From assembly GCF_016937535.1 (NCBI RefSeq), contig NZ_JAFHKK010000008.1, positions 23,292 to 87,291 on the forward strand: a stretch of 64,000 bases of DNA. The letters run 5' to 3'. Below are positions 45,406 through 53,372 of the stretch, in pieces. The notes beneath the pieces are model-generated. The model did not search any database. It was not told where the DNA came from and saw nothing but the letters and a program-made list of their open reading frames with translations. How positions within the stretch are numbered: the first letter of the stretch is position 1; each line of letters begins with the position of its first letter. Origin of the DNA: Sulfurospirillum tamanense. Lineage in GTDB: Bacteria; Campylobacterota; Campylobacteria; Campylobacterales; Campylobacteraceae. The position numbers and the translations under genes were made by a program.

Positions 45406-46284
45406 TTATTCTCCTGGCAATTTTTCTTTCATAAGTTCAACCAATCCCGCATCAAGGCTTTCAACCGCAGGCAACGCGATGGACGCCTTGAGGTACAAAT
45501 CCCCTTTTTCGCCCGATTTTCGGTTAATGACGCCGTAGCCTTTGACGCGAAATTTTTGTCCTGGCTTGGTGTTTTGCCCTACTTTAAGGGTGATCTCCTT
45601 TTCCAAGGTGGGCACGGTAATCTTGCCCCCAAAAAGCGCCGTTTTTAAGGGAATATCGATGCTTTTTTCCAAATCATCTCCCTCGCGGGAGTATTCAGGA
45701 CTTGGCGCCACCTCTACACTCAAAAAGAGGTCGCCTTTTTGCCCTTGGTGGCTTTTGCCTTTGTTTTTAATGCGCATCTTTTCCCCATGTTTAATGCCTG
45801 CAGGGATTTTAATGTCGAAGTTTTCGCCACCGTAAGAGACCGAATGTTTTCCCCCTAAAATTGCCACATTAAAAGGAATAGTGATGCGTGCATTGACATC
45901 CAAATCAGGTTCGGCAAATTGTTCAAATCCACCGCCAAAATTGCTGAATCCGCCAAAATTACCAAAACTCGCTCCGCTAGCACCGCCGCGCCCAAAAATG
46001 TTACGCAGGATTTCGTCCAAGTTGCCATTGCCATGGGTGTGGGCAAAATCGTGAAAGTTTTGGCCACCAAACATGCTATCACCGTGCCTGTCGTATTGGG
46101 CTTTTTTCTGAGGATCACTTAAAATCTCATACGCCGCGTTGATTTCTTTAAATTTATCTTCCGCACCTGCGTCTTTGTTGACATCAGGATGGTACTTGCG
46201 GGCCAATCTTCTGTAGGCTTTTTTGATTTCATCTGCTGGGGCATCTTGACTCACCCCAAGTGTTTCATAAAGACTGCTACTCAC
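45406..46284 (-). CDS. cbpA: DnaJ-like co-chaperone CbpA
   Basis: This 292-residue J-domain protein starts MSSSLYETLGVSQDAPADEI. The J-domain (residues about 4-70) has the HPD motif in RKYHPDVNKDAGAEDKF. A Gly/Phe-rich linker follows (residues about 85-125), then DnaJ C-terminal beta-domains (FDIKIPAGIKHGEKMRIKNK, KITVPTLEKEITLKVG). It lacks the zinc fingers of DnaJ, as CbpA does. It is the first gene of cbpA-hspR. The promoter and HspR-like operator are upstream at 46324-46358. Confidence 0.93.
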   Translation of the reverse strand: MSSSLYETLGVSQDAPADEIKKAYRRLARKYHPDVNKDAGAEDKFKEINAAYEILSDPQKKAQYDRHGDSMFGGQNFHDFAHTHGNGNLDEILRNIFGRGGASGASFGNFGGFSNFGGGFEQFAEPDLDVNARITIPFNVAILGGKHSVSYGGENFDIKIPAGIKHGEKMRIKNKGKSHQGQKGDLFLSVEVAPSPEYSREGDDLEKSIDIPLKTALFGGKITVPTLEKEITLKVGQNTKPGQKFRVKGYGVINRKSGEKGDLYLKASIALPAVESLDAGLVELMKEKLPGE

Positions 46285-46323
46285 CTTCTTCTCCTTGGCA
46301 TAAAGCTGCTTAGTTTTATAGTT

Positions 46324-46358
46324 ATTATAGTATAAAGCTTTAGTCTATGTCAATCAAG
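46324..46358 (-). promoter_or_regulatory. cbpA-hspR promoter with HAIR-like HspR operator
   Basis: On the minus strand TTGACA (46353-46348) and TATAAT (46329-46324) are spaced by 18 bases. Between and overlapping the -35 lies CTTTAGT-N7-AATCAAG (46338-46358). It matches 12 of 14 positions of the HAIR element CTTGAGT-N7-ACTCAAG that HspR binds. This is a direct sequence match to a known operator in the expected place, upstream of the operon that encodes HspR. Confidence 0.72.
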
Positions 46359-46496
46359 TTTAGCGCTCTACTCTTTACATGTAAGCCTATTTTTAGAGGT
46401 TTGCGGTTTACTCAACCGCTAAAAAATGTTTACTTTGTATTTAACCAAGAGGTTTATACTTCCCTCACTAAACCTTACATGTAAAGGAATCACACA

Positions 46497-47909
46497 ATGA
46501 AACAACTTTTTTTATCCCTTATAATGGGAGTTTCTCTTGTTTACGGGGGTGGCTCCATCGCCTTCAATGACGCGCCCCTGGCCACCAAACGCGTTGCGCC
46601 CTCTGCTGGTGAAACCATTCTCTCTTTTCACGATGCGATTAAGGACGCCAAAAACAGTGTTGTCAATATTTCTACCACCAAAACCGTCCAACAAAACGAC
46701 CAAATTCAAGACATGTTTAACCATCCTTTTTTTAGAGATTTCTTTGGCCCTGGCTTTCAAATGCCCCAACAAGAGCGCAAGGCCAGCTCTCTTGGCTCTG
46801 GCGTCATTGTTTCAAATGACGGGTATATCATCACCAACAACCATGTGGTTGAAGGGGCAGATGAAATCGTTGTTTCGCTCATTGACAACAGTAAGGAATT
46901 TAAAGCGAAAATCATTGGATTAGACCCCAAAAGCGACTTAGCCGTCATCAAAATCGAGGCCGATGACCTCCATGCTATCAAAATGGGTGATTCTTCTGCT
47001 CTCTTGGAGGGTGATGTGGTGTTTGCTATCGGCAATCCTTTTGGCGTGGGTGGCACCATTACTCAGGGTATCGTTTCCGCACTTAACAAATCGGGTATTG
47101 GACTCAATCGCTATGAAGATTTTATCCAAACAGATGCTTCTATTAACCCAGGTAACTCGGGTGGCGCCTTGGTTGATAGCCGTGGAGCCCTTGTGGGAAT
47201 CAATACTGCCATTCTCTCTCGCAGTGGAGGCAACAATGGTATCGGTTTTGCCATCCCTTCCAATATGGCTAAAACCATCGCCAAATCCCTCATTGAAACG
47301 GGAAAAATCGAACGGGGCTATATGGGGGTTTCCATCGGGGATCTCACCAGTGACCTCAAAGAAGTCTACACCCATAAAGAAGGGGCTTTGATTTTAGGAG
47401 TAGAGGCAGGCGGACCCGCAGATGAAGCAAAAATTAAACGCTTAGACCTTATTACTAAAATTAACAATACCCTCATCAAAAACGCTAATGATTTAAAAAA
47501 CACTGTTGGAGCCTTGCTTCCTGGAGAGAAGGCGCGCATCACCCTAGAGAGAGACAATAAAATCCTCACCACCACCGTCACTCTTGGAAACATAGACGCG
47601 GCCGAAAAAGGAATAACAGGTGCTCAAGATTCACGCATCAAAGGCCTCTCTCTTGGAGCGCTGGACGAGGAGAGTCGCTACCGCTATCGCATTCCTCAAA
47701 ACGTTGAAGGCGTCTTAGTGCTTGAAGTTGAAAAAAATTCTGACGCGCAAAAATTTGGCTTTCGTCAAGGGGATGTTATCGTCCAAGTAGAACAAACCGC
47801 TGTTGCCAATCTTGAACAATTCAACAACGCCATAAAGCAAACCAAGCGCGATATGATTCGTGTACTTGTGAGCCGTGGTGGCTACATTTCTCCTATTCTT
47901 GTACGTTAA
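46497..47909 (+). CDS. htrA: periplasmic serine protease/chaperone HtrA (DegP/DegQ)
   Basis: This 470-residue protein has a signal peptide (MKQLFLSLIMGVSLVYGGGS) and then the trypsin-like protease domain: His in NNHVVEGADEIVV, Asp in DPKSDLAVIKIE, Ser in NPGNSGGALVDSRG. Two PDZ domains follow (residues about 270-360 and 390-460; GYMGVSIGDLTSDL, VLVLEVEKNSDAQKFGFRQGD). It degrades and refolds misfolded periplasmic proteins. ATG 46497 has AAAGGA upstream, and that ribosome-binding site is part of a TTACATGTAA repeat (46475-46484). It is divergent from cbpA and precedes the cprRS-like pair. Confidence 0.95.
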   Translation: MKQLFLSLIMGVSLVYGGGSIAFNDAPLATKRVAPSAGETILSFHDAIKDAKNSVVNISTTKTVQQNDQIQDMFNHPFFRDFFGPGFQMPQQERKASSLGSGVIVSNDGYIITNNHVVEGADEIVVSLIDNSKEFKAKIIGLDPKSDLAVIKIEADDLHAIKMGDSSALLEGDVVFAIGNPFGVGGTITQGIVSALNKSGIGLNRYEDFIQTDASINPGNSGGALVDSRGALVGINTAILSRSGGNNGIGFAIPSNMAKTIAKSLIETGKIERGYMGVSIGDLTSDLKEVYTHKEGALILGVEAGGPADEAKIKRLDLITKINNTLIKNANDLKNTVGALLPGEKARITLERDNKILTTTVTLGNIDAAEKGITGAQDSRIKGLSLGALDEESRYRYRIPQNVEGVLVLEVEKNSDAQKFGFRQGDVIVQVEQTAVANLEQFNNAIKQTKRDMIRVLVSRGGYISPILVR

Positions 47910-47918
47910 AATACTTTC

Positions 47919-47940
47919 GCGCCAAGGAACTCCTTGGCGC
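47919..47940 (+). terminator. terminator hairpin after htrA
   Basis: GCGCCAAGGA (47919-47928) and TCCTTGGCGC (47931-47940) are a perfect 10-base inverted repeat with a minimal loop. It stands ten bases after the htrA stop and is followed by TTCCTCCTTTT. It is GC-rich and likely an intrinsic terminator. The next -10 box follows 15 bases later. Confidence 0.75.
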
Positions 47941-47955
47941 TTCCTCCTTTTGTGC

Positions 47956-47961
47956 TATAAT
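47956..47961 (+). promoter_or_regulatory. -10 box of the cprRS-like operon
   Basis: TATAAT stands 23 bases before the response regulator ATG, directly after the htrA terminator hairpin. It implies the two-component genes are transcribed separately from htrA. A clear -35 is not seen. Confidence 0.55.
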
Positions 47962-47983
47962 TCACCCCAATTAAAGGAGTGGC

Positions 47984-48655
47984 ATGACGCAGATTTTAAT
48001 GATTGAAGATGATTTGGAGCTTGCTGAAATCCTCACCGAATACCTCGAACAATTTGATATTAAAATTACCACTGCCCACGACCCCTACATTGGCATATCA
48101 ACCCTTGATACAGGCAAATTTGACTTGCTTATCCTGGACCTCACACTTCCGGGTATTGACGGGCTCGATGTGTGCAAAGAAATCCGAAAAAAACACACTA
48201 TCCCCATCATCATTTCCTCAGCTAGGCATGACATTACCGACAAGGTAACCGCCCTTGAAAATGGCGCGGATGACTACCTTCCAAAACCCTACAACCCCAG
48301 AGAGCTGGAAGCGCGCATCAAAAGCCACCTCAGGCGTCACACACTTTCGCACACACCACAGGAGAGTGTTTGTGACCTTATCCTTGATGAGTACCAAATG
48401 AGCATCACCCACAAAGGGGTGCCCCTGCATCTTACTGCAGCTGAGTATGGCATTTTGAGCTACTTGATGAAAAAAGAAGGGGGCGTTGTTTCTCGGGAAG
48501 AACTTATCTATAACTGCGAAGCCATTAACGAAGAAACCACCAATAAAAGCATCGATGTTATCATTGGAAGAATCCGACAAAAACTAGGTGAAAACCCAAA
48601 ATCCCCTAAACACATTCATGCAGTACGTGGCGTTGGGTACAAATTTCTCAAATGA
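47984..48655 (+). CDS. cprR: OmpR-family response regulator (CprR-like)
   Basis: This 223-residue response regulator has a receiver domain with phospho-Asp in LILDLTLPGIDGLDV (near residue 53), the acidic pair in MIEDD, Thr/Ser in IISSARHD and Lys in DDYLPKPYNPRELEARI. It ends with a winged-helix DNA-binding domain (SITHKGVPLHLTAAEYGILSYLM, GRIRQKLG, VRGVGYKFLK). Its place after htrA and before a kinase matches C. jejuni cprRS, which affects envelope stress and biofilm. The cpr name rests on position. ATG 47984 has AAAGGAG upstream, and the end overlaps the kinase gene by four bases. Confidence 0.88.
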   Translation: MTQILMIEDDLELAEILTEYLEQFDIKITTAHDPYIGISTLDTGKFDLLILDLTLPGIDGLDVCKEIRKKHTIPIIISSARHDITDKVTALENGADDYLPKPYNPRELEARIKSHLRRHTLSHTPQESVCDLILDEYQMSITHKGVPLHLTAAEYGILSYLMKKEGGVVSREELIYNCEAINEETTNKSIDVIIGRIRQKLGENPKSPKHIHAVRGVGYKFLK

Positions 48656-49902
48656 TTCGCTCCTCAGTTTTTTACAGCATCACGTTTATCTTTTTTCTCT
48701 CCACGGCGAGTATTTTTTTGGCTTTTTTGTGGCTCATGGAATACGATAAACAAAACTACACCAATGAGCTCAACACCAAGTACTCTATCGTAGCAAGAGC
48801 CACCCTCTTTCACCTTAATAACTTCATCACCAACGAAGAGCTTGATGAGCAAGTAAACGACTACAAAATGACCGAAATCAGCGACTCGGAAAAAAAAGAA
48901 GATATTATTGCAAACGCACAAGTCATTGAAGAGATTCAAGCCAAAATCGGTAACAGCTCCATTCTTGTTCACAACAAAAATCATTACCTCAAAATCACCC
49001 ACAACAGCACAGTTTTGCTTCTTAAGGACGAGGATTATCAACCTTACCGCTACGATGTCATTCGCATCATTTTCGCCAGTGTTTTTTTGATTTTGCTGGC
49101 GACATATATCTTTACCATTCGCAAACTCAAACCCCTGCGCAAACTCAAACAAGAGATTGATAAATTCGCCAGAGGGGATTTGGAAGAAGTTACATGTAAT
49201 AGCACAGGAAGCGATGAAATTTCCGAAGTCGCTCTTGCCTTTTACAATGCCGTAGGCCAAATCAAAGCCCTCAACCAATCTCGCCAACTCTTCTTGCGCA
49301 ATATCATGCACGAACTCAAAACACCTATCACCAAGGGAAGAATTACCGCAGAGATGGTGAGTCAAGAAAAGTACAAAACACGGCTTATTACGGTTTTTGA
49401 AAAACTCGAAACCTTGATTAACGAATTTGCCTCCATTGAGCGCATTACCTCAGGCATTGGCTTAAGCGATGTGGGTGAATACCGTTTGGTTGACTTGATT
49501 GATGAGGCAGTAGATTTAGCTATGGTAGAGGCCCAAAGCGTCCAGCGCAACATCTCAGAAGAGATAACACTACATGTAGATTTTAAACTTTTTTCCATCG
49601 CCCTTAAAAACATGATTGACAACGGCATCAAATACTCCAAAGAAAAACGCGTTAAAGTAGTGGCTGATAGCAACAGTATTCGTTTTATTAACCTAGGTGA
49701 TCCGCTAGAACAGCCTTTTGAGCACTACCTTGAACCCTTTACACAAGGTGCAAATAGTACCAAAAGTTTGGGGCTTGGCCTTTATATTGTTGAAAATATC
49801 ACCAAAGCCCACGGCCTCTCTTTAGCATACCGCCATCAAAACGGCTACAATGTATTTTACTTTGAAAAACTGGGCGTATTGATTGAAAATAGTGTACAAT
49901 AA
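48652..49902 (+). CDS. cprS: sensor histidine kinase (CprS-like)
   Basis: This 416-residue kinase has membrane segment 1 (ITFIFFLSTASIFLAFLWLM), a periplasmic loop of about 115 residues, segment 2 (IIFASVFLILLATYIFTI, near residue 145) and a HAMP linker. The phosphoacceptor is His in RNIMHELKTPITKGR (near residue 221). The HATPase domain has NMIDNGIKYSK (N box) and GLGLYIVENITKAHG (G box). It is paired with the upstream regulator by a four-base overlap. TTACATGTAA at 49190-49199 is read as VTCNS just after HAMP, and CTACATGTAG at 49570 as LHVD. Confidence 0.9.
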   Translation: MIRSSVFYSITFIFFLSTASIFLAFLWLMEYDKQNYTNELNTKYSIVARATLFHLNNFITNEELDEQVNDYKMTEISDSEKKEDIIANAQVIEEIQAKIGNSSILVHNKNHYLKITHNSTVLLLKDEDYQPYRYDVIRIIFASVFLILLATYIFTIRKLKPLRKLKQEIDKFARGDLEEVTCNSTGSDEISEVALAFYNAVGQIKALNQSRQLFLRNIMHELKTPITKGRITAEMVSQEKYKTRLITVFEKLETLINEFASIERITSGIGLSDVGEYRLVDLIDEAVDLAMVEAQSVQRNISEEITLHVDFKLFSIALKNMIDNGIKYSKEKRVKVVADSNSIRFINLGDPLEQPFEHYLEPFTQGANSTKSLGLGLYIVENITKAHGLSLAYRHQNGYNVFYFEKLGVLIENSVQ

Positions 49903-49930
49903 CTCATAAATCTCCTACAAAGGTGGTTCC

Positions 49931-50344
49931 ATGCCAAGCGTCGTCTTTGAAAAGCAAGATATTCACTCCCTCATTGAACACCACATCGCTCTCCTGGAAA
50001 GGTTTGACCTAAAAGACGAAGAGCCCTTCTCTCTTGTCTATTTTTCTTTGGCAAATGACCCGAAAATAGACTACGCCAAAATCCTTCAAAACATTCTTCG
50101 CAAAACCGATGCACTGTTTCAAGACAAGACTGACTTTATTATCTTACTCCCTAGCACAGACTGGAACGGAGCCACAGAGCTTCTTGCGGGAATCCAAGAG
50201 TTTCTAAGCCAGCCGCCCCATGATGCTATTGCCACCTATCCTGAAGATGGGCAAAACGCAAAAACCCTCATGCGTTCACTTTTTGAAAAAATAGAAGAAA
50301 CACACGGATTTGAAGTTAAAGCCCTTTTAACAACAGGCGCCTAA
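49931..50344 (+). CDS. unknown protein resembling a degenerate GGDEF-like fold
   Basis: This 137-residue soluble protein has the order of strands and helices of a GGDEF domain (SLVYFSLAND near residue 33, DFIILLPSTDWNGATELLAGI near residue 80, DAIATYPEDGQNAKTLMRSL near residue 107). It has no GG(D/E)EF or catalytic loop and no upstream domain. I infer a non-enzymatic nucleotide-cyclase-like fold; the match is by pattern only. It lies between cprS and the alcohol dehydrogenase, 28 bases after cprS, with AAAGG before the ATG. Confidence 0.5.
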   Translation: MPSVVFEKQDIHSLIEHHIALLERFDLKDEEPFSLVYFSLANDPKIDYAKILQNILRKTDALFQDKTDFIILLPSTDWNGATELLAGIQEFLSQPPHDAIATYPEDGQNAKTLMRSLFEKIEETHGFEVKALLTTGA

Positions 50345-50463
50345 CAGCTTCCTTGGAATGTAACTTTTTGTAATGCATTGCTTTTAAAAATAGCCCTTTT
50401 ACAGGAGCGCTAAAGCCCTTTTTGTTACAATAGTTCGCAATACCGCAGGAGAGGCTAACCATC

Positions 50464-51609
50464 ATGGAACCCATTGAACTTAATTTGCGCAAATGCGTCG
50501 CACCTGAATTTATTTTTGGCACGGGTGCAAGAAAACTTGCGGGGTCATATGCGCGCAACCTTGGCATGCGCCACCCTCTTTTGGTAACCGACCCCACTGT
50601 TCGTAAAACCCCATGGTTTAGGGATGTGATTAACGCTCTTGAGAGCGCAGGGATTGAGTACCTTGTGTTTGATGATGTGGTTCCCAACCCTCGCGACACC
50701 AATGTTACTGATGGTGTCGCTTGCTACAAAACACACTACTGCGATGGTATTATTGCCCTTGGAGGCGGTAGCCCTATGGATTGCGCCAAAGCTATTGGTA
50801 TTGTTGTGGCCAATGGCGACACTATTACTGCTTTTGAAGGTGTGGATCAAATTATTCGGCCACTTCCTCCCCTCATTTGCATTCCCACCACAGCAGGAAC
50901 CTCTGCGGACGTCTCTCAATTTGCTATCATTGTCGATTCTACTCGCAAAGTAAAAATGGCAATTATTAGCAAATCCATCGTCCCAGATCTAGCACTCATT
51001 GACCCCGAAACAACCCTTAGCATGGAACTTGATCTCTCGATTAACACAGGGCTTGATGCCCTTACTCATGCCTTTGAAGCATACGTCTCCAACGCCTCCT
51101 CTACTTTTACGGATATGTATGCACTTCAATCCATCGAATACCTCTTTAAGGGACTTCCTCAAATGGTTACCAATCCGAATAACATGGAAGCCAGAGGCGC
51201 TATTATGATGGGAAGTCTTTTGGCAGGTCTTGCTTTTTCCAATGCAAGCTTAGGTGCAGTACACGCCATGTCTCACAGCCTTGGCGGCCAAACAGATTTG
51301 CCTCACGGCCTTTGCAATGCTATCTTACTAGACCATGTTGTTGAGTATAATTACCCTTATGCTGGAGAAAAGTACAAGCGTATTGGTACAGCAATGGGGA
51401 AAAATCTTAAAAATAAAGCAGACCTTTTATCAGCCTTGCGTGATTTTAAAGTTTCTTTGGGGTTTGTGGCAACACTGGGCTCCACAGGACTCGCACCAAA
51501 CCTGCTACCCACACTGGCAATAACGGCCGCACAAGATGCTTGTATTGTCACCAATCCAAAAACACCCACCACTCAGGAAATTGAGCGCATCTATGAAAAA
51601 GCCTTTTGA
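50464..51609 (+). CDS. iron-containing alcohol dehydrogenase (ErcA-like)
   Basis: This 381-residue group III Fe-dependent alcohol dehydrogenase starts MEPIELNLRKCVAPEFIFGT. NAD-binding signatures are IIALGGGSPMDCAKAIGI, FEGVDQIIRPLPPLICIPTTAGT. The metal site spans DAL THAFEAY and AVHAMSHSLGGQTDLPHGLCN. The whole resembles ErcA, an Fe-ADH linked elsewhere to regulation of alcohol oxidation. The last 17 bases overlap the PAS-GGDEF-EAL gene, so the enzyme and the c-di-GMP protein are probably translated together. A strong AGGAG precedes the ATG. Confidence 0.9.
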   Translation: MEPIELNLRKCVAPEFIFGTGARKLAGSYARNLGMRHPLLVTDPTVRKTPWFRDVINALESAGIEYLVFDDVVPNPRDTNVTDGVACYKTHYCDGIIALGGGSPMDCAKAIGIVVANGDTITAFEGVDQIIRPLPPLICIPTTAGTSADVSQFAIIVDSTRKVKMAIISKSIVPDLALIDPETTLSMELDLSINTGLDALTHAFEAYVSNASSTFTDMYALQSIEYLFKGLPQMVTNPNNMEARGAIMMGSLLAGLAFSNASLGAVHAMSHSLGGQTDLPHGLCNAILLDHVVEYNYPYAGEKYKRIGTAMGKNLKNKADLLSALRDFKVSLGFVATLGSTGLAPNLLPTLAITAAQDACIVTNPKTPTTQEIERIYEKAF

Positions 51610-53371
51610 ATCACCCCAATCCCTAAGGGATAAAATTATCGGACTTGGAGAACATTCCATCCGAAAGCATTATTACACTTCCTTGCAAGAACAATTTGAA
51701 GAACTGGAACGCTTTCGTGCCATTTTAGATCAATCCAAGGAGATGATTTTTCTTGGAAAAGATGGCTTTTTTATGGATGCCAATCAGACTTCGGCAAGTT
51801 TTTTTAAGCTTCCCAAGGAAAAGATTATTGGCAGTGCGTACGCATCCTTGCTTCCAGCATGCATTACCAATAAAATCACTTACCTCTTGAGTGAAAAACA
51901 GTACAATTGCGCCCTCATGTTAGAGACTCAAATCAAGAAAGTTCCCATTGAGTTCACTCTCCAAATCATCCCCTTTCGCGATACACCTTATGTGGTTCTC
52001 TTTGGAACAGACATCACTGAACGCAAACAAGCAGAAGAGGAAATTCATCGACTGGGAAACTACGACCCCCTCACCCATCTCCCCAATAAAAATATGCTCA
52101 AAGAGCGTCTTTATGGACTTAAACAATCTTGCTCAAAAGGACAAGATTGTGGAGTTTCTTGCCAATACCAAGAGGGTTGCAAATACTCTGCTCTTTTGCT
52201 TATCGATCTTGACCACTTCAAAGAACTAAACGACACCGAGGGCCATAACCAAGGCGACCTTTTCCTAAAGGAATTAACAAGGCGCCTTGGAGGTTTGTTG
52301 GCGCGCGGGGATTTTCTTTGTCGCTTTGGGGGAGATGAATTTATTGTACTTATGGAGTCTTTACATGTAGACCTCGCGCAAGCTATTTCTCTAGTGGAGT
52401 CTTGCGCCTATGCCATCAAGACGAGTATTAATCAACCTGTTTTACTGGGCCATACAACACACCTGTGCTCCTCTTCTATTGGTGTGGTTATTTTTCGCAA
52501 AGGACAGCAAGATGATGTCATCAAACAAGCAGAAATCGCCATGTATGAAGCGAAAAATTCAGGAAGAAATACTATTCGTTTTTATGACCCCAAAATGCAA
52601 GAAGCCATCAAATACAAAGTTGCTATAGAAACAAGTCTCAAGCGCGCACTCAAAAAAAATGAATTAGAGCTTTATTACCAGCCCAAGGTTGATGATGCAC
52701 AAACAATCATTGCCCTTGAAGCCCTCGTGCGCTGGAATCACCCCGAAAGAGGTTTTATCCCTCCTTCTGAATTTATCCCTTTAGCGGAGGAAAATGGTTT
52801 AATTATCCCACTGGGTGCTTGGGTAATTAAAACAGCATGTTTGCAACTGGCCCGCTGGTCATTAGAAGAAAAAACATCTTCTTTAACTATAGCGGTCAAC
52901 CTTAGTATCAAACAACTTCAAAGCGATAATTTCGTAGCAACTGTTGAAAGAATTCTCAAATCAACCAAGTGTCCCAAAGGGAAACTTATTTTTGAAATCA
53001 CGGAAACCTTATTCATGGGCGATGTGGACGCCATTGTCTCTAAAATGCGCAACATTAAAGAGATGGGTGTGCATTTTTCGATAGATGATTTTGGAACAGG
53101 GTATTCCTCTTTGAGTGCCATCAAAAAAATCCCTCTCGATGAGCTTAAAATTGACCAAAGTTTTACCCAAGACATCAAGAGTACCGACGATGAAGCTGTT
53201 ATTATTCACACTATTATCGGAATGGCAAAAAACCTTGGGCTTCGTGTTGTGGCCGAAGGGGTCGAGACTAACGCACAATTTGAGTTTTTAAAAAATGCAG
53301 GGTGCCATGTTTTTCAAGGCTATCTCTTTAGTAAACCACTGCCCTTTGAAGCTTTAAAAAAAATACTCTAG
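51593..53371 (+). CDS. PAS-GGDEF-EAL protein with a four-cysteine insertion
   Basis: This 592-residue protein starts MKKPFESPQSLRDKIIG at ATG 51593, overlapping the Fe-ADH. It has a coiled start, then a PAS domain (residues about 40-155: FLGKDGFFMDANQTSASFF, VVLFGTDITERKQAEE). The GGDEF domain follows (DPLTHLPNKNML, RFGGDEF with GGDEF at 246-250), then EAL (ALEALVRWNHPE, LIFEITETLF, SIDDFGTGYSSL, VVAEGVET). Between the first helix and first strand of GGDEF is an insertion with Cys180, Cys186, Cys190 and Cys196 (C-x5-C-x3-C-x5-C) before LLLIDLDHFK. That spacing suggests a metal or Fe-S site. Both active motifs look intact. It is soluble, with no membrane segment. A repeat variant lies at 52361 (SLHVDL). 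Confidence 0.9.
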   Translation: MKKPFESPQSLRDKIIGLGEHSIRKHYYTSLQEQFEELERFRAILDQSKEMIFLGKDGFFMDANQTSASFFKLPKEKIIGSAYASLLPACITNKITYLLSEKQYNCALMLETQIKKVPIEFTLQIIPFRDTPYVVLFGTDITERKQAEEEIHRLGNYDPLTHLPNKNMLKERLYGLKQSCSKGQDCGVSCQYQEGCKYSALLLIDLDHFKELNDTEGHNQGDLFLKELTRRLGGLLARGDFLCRFGGDEFIVLMESLHVDLAQAISLVESCAYAIKTSINQPVLLGHTTHLCSSSIGVVIFRKGQQDDVIKQAEIAMYEAKNSGRNTIRFYDPKMQEAIKYKVAIETSLKRALKKNELELYYQPKVDDAQTIIALEALVRWNHPERGFIPPSEFIPLAEENGLIIPLGAWVIKTACLQLARWSLEEKTSSLTIAVNLSIKQLQSDNFVATVERILKSTKCPKGKLIFEITETLFMGDVDAIVSKMRNIKEMGVHFSIDDFGTGYSSLSAIKKIPLDELKIDQSFTQDIKSTDDEAVIIHTIIGMAKNLGLRVVAEGVETNAQFEFLKNAGCHVFQGYLFSKPLPFEALKKIL

Positions 53372-53372
53372 A

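Noticed and set aside
46403..46419. GCGGTT...AACCGC hairpin in the cbpA-htrA gap as a terminator
   Set aside because: Only 6 bp, and it lies between divergent genes where no transcript should end; could be an operator but nothing supports that.
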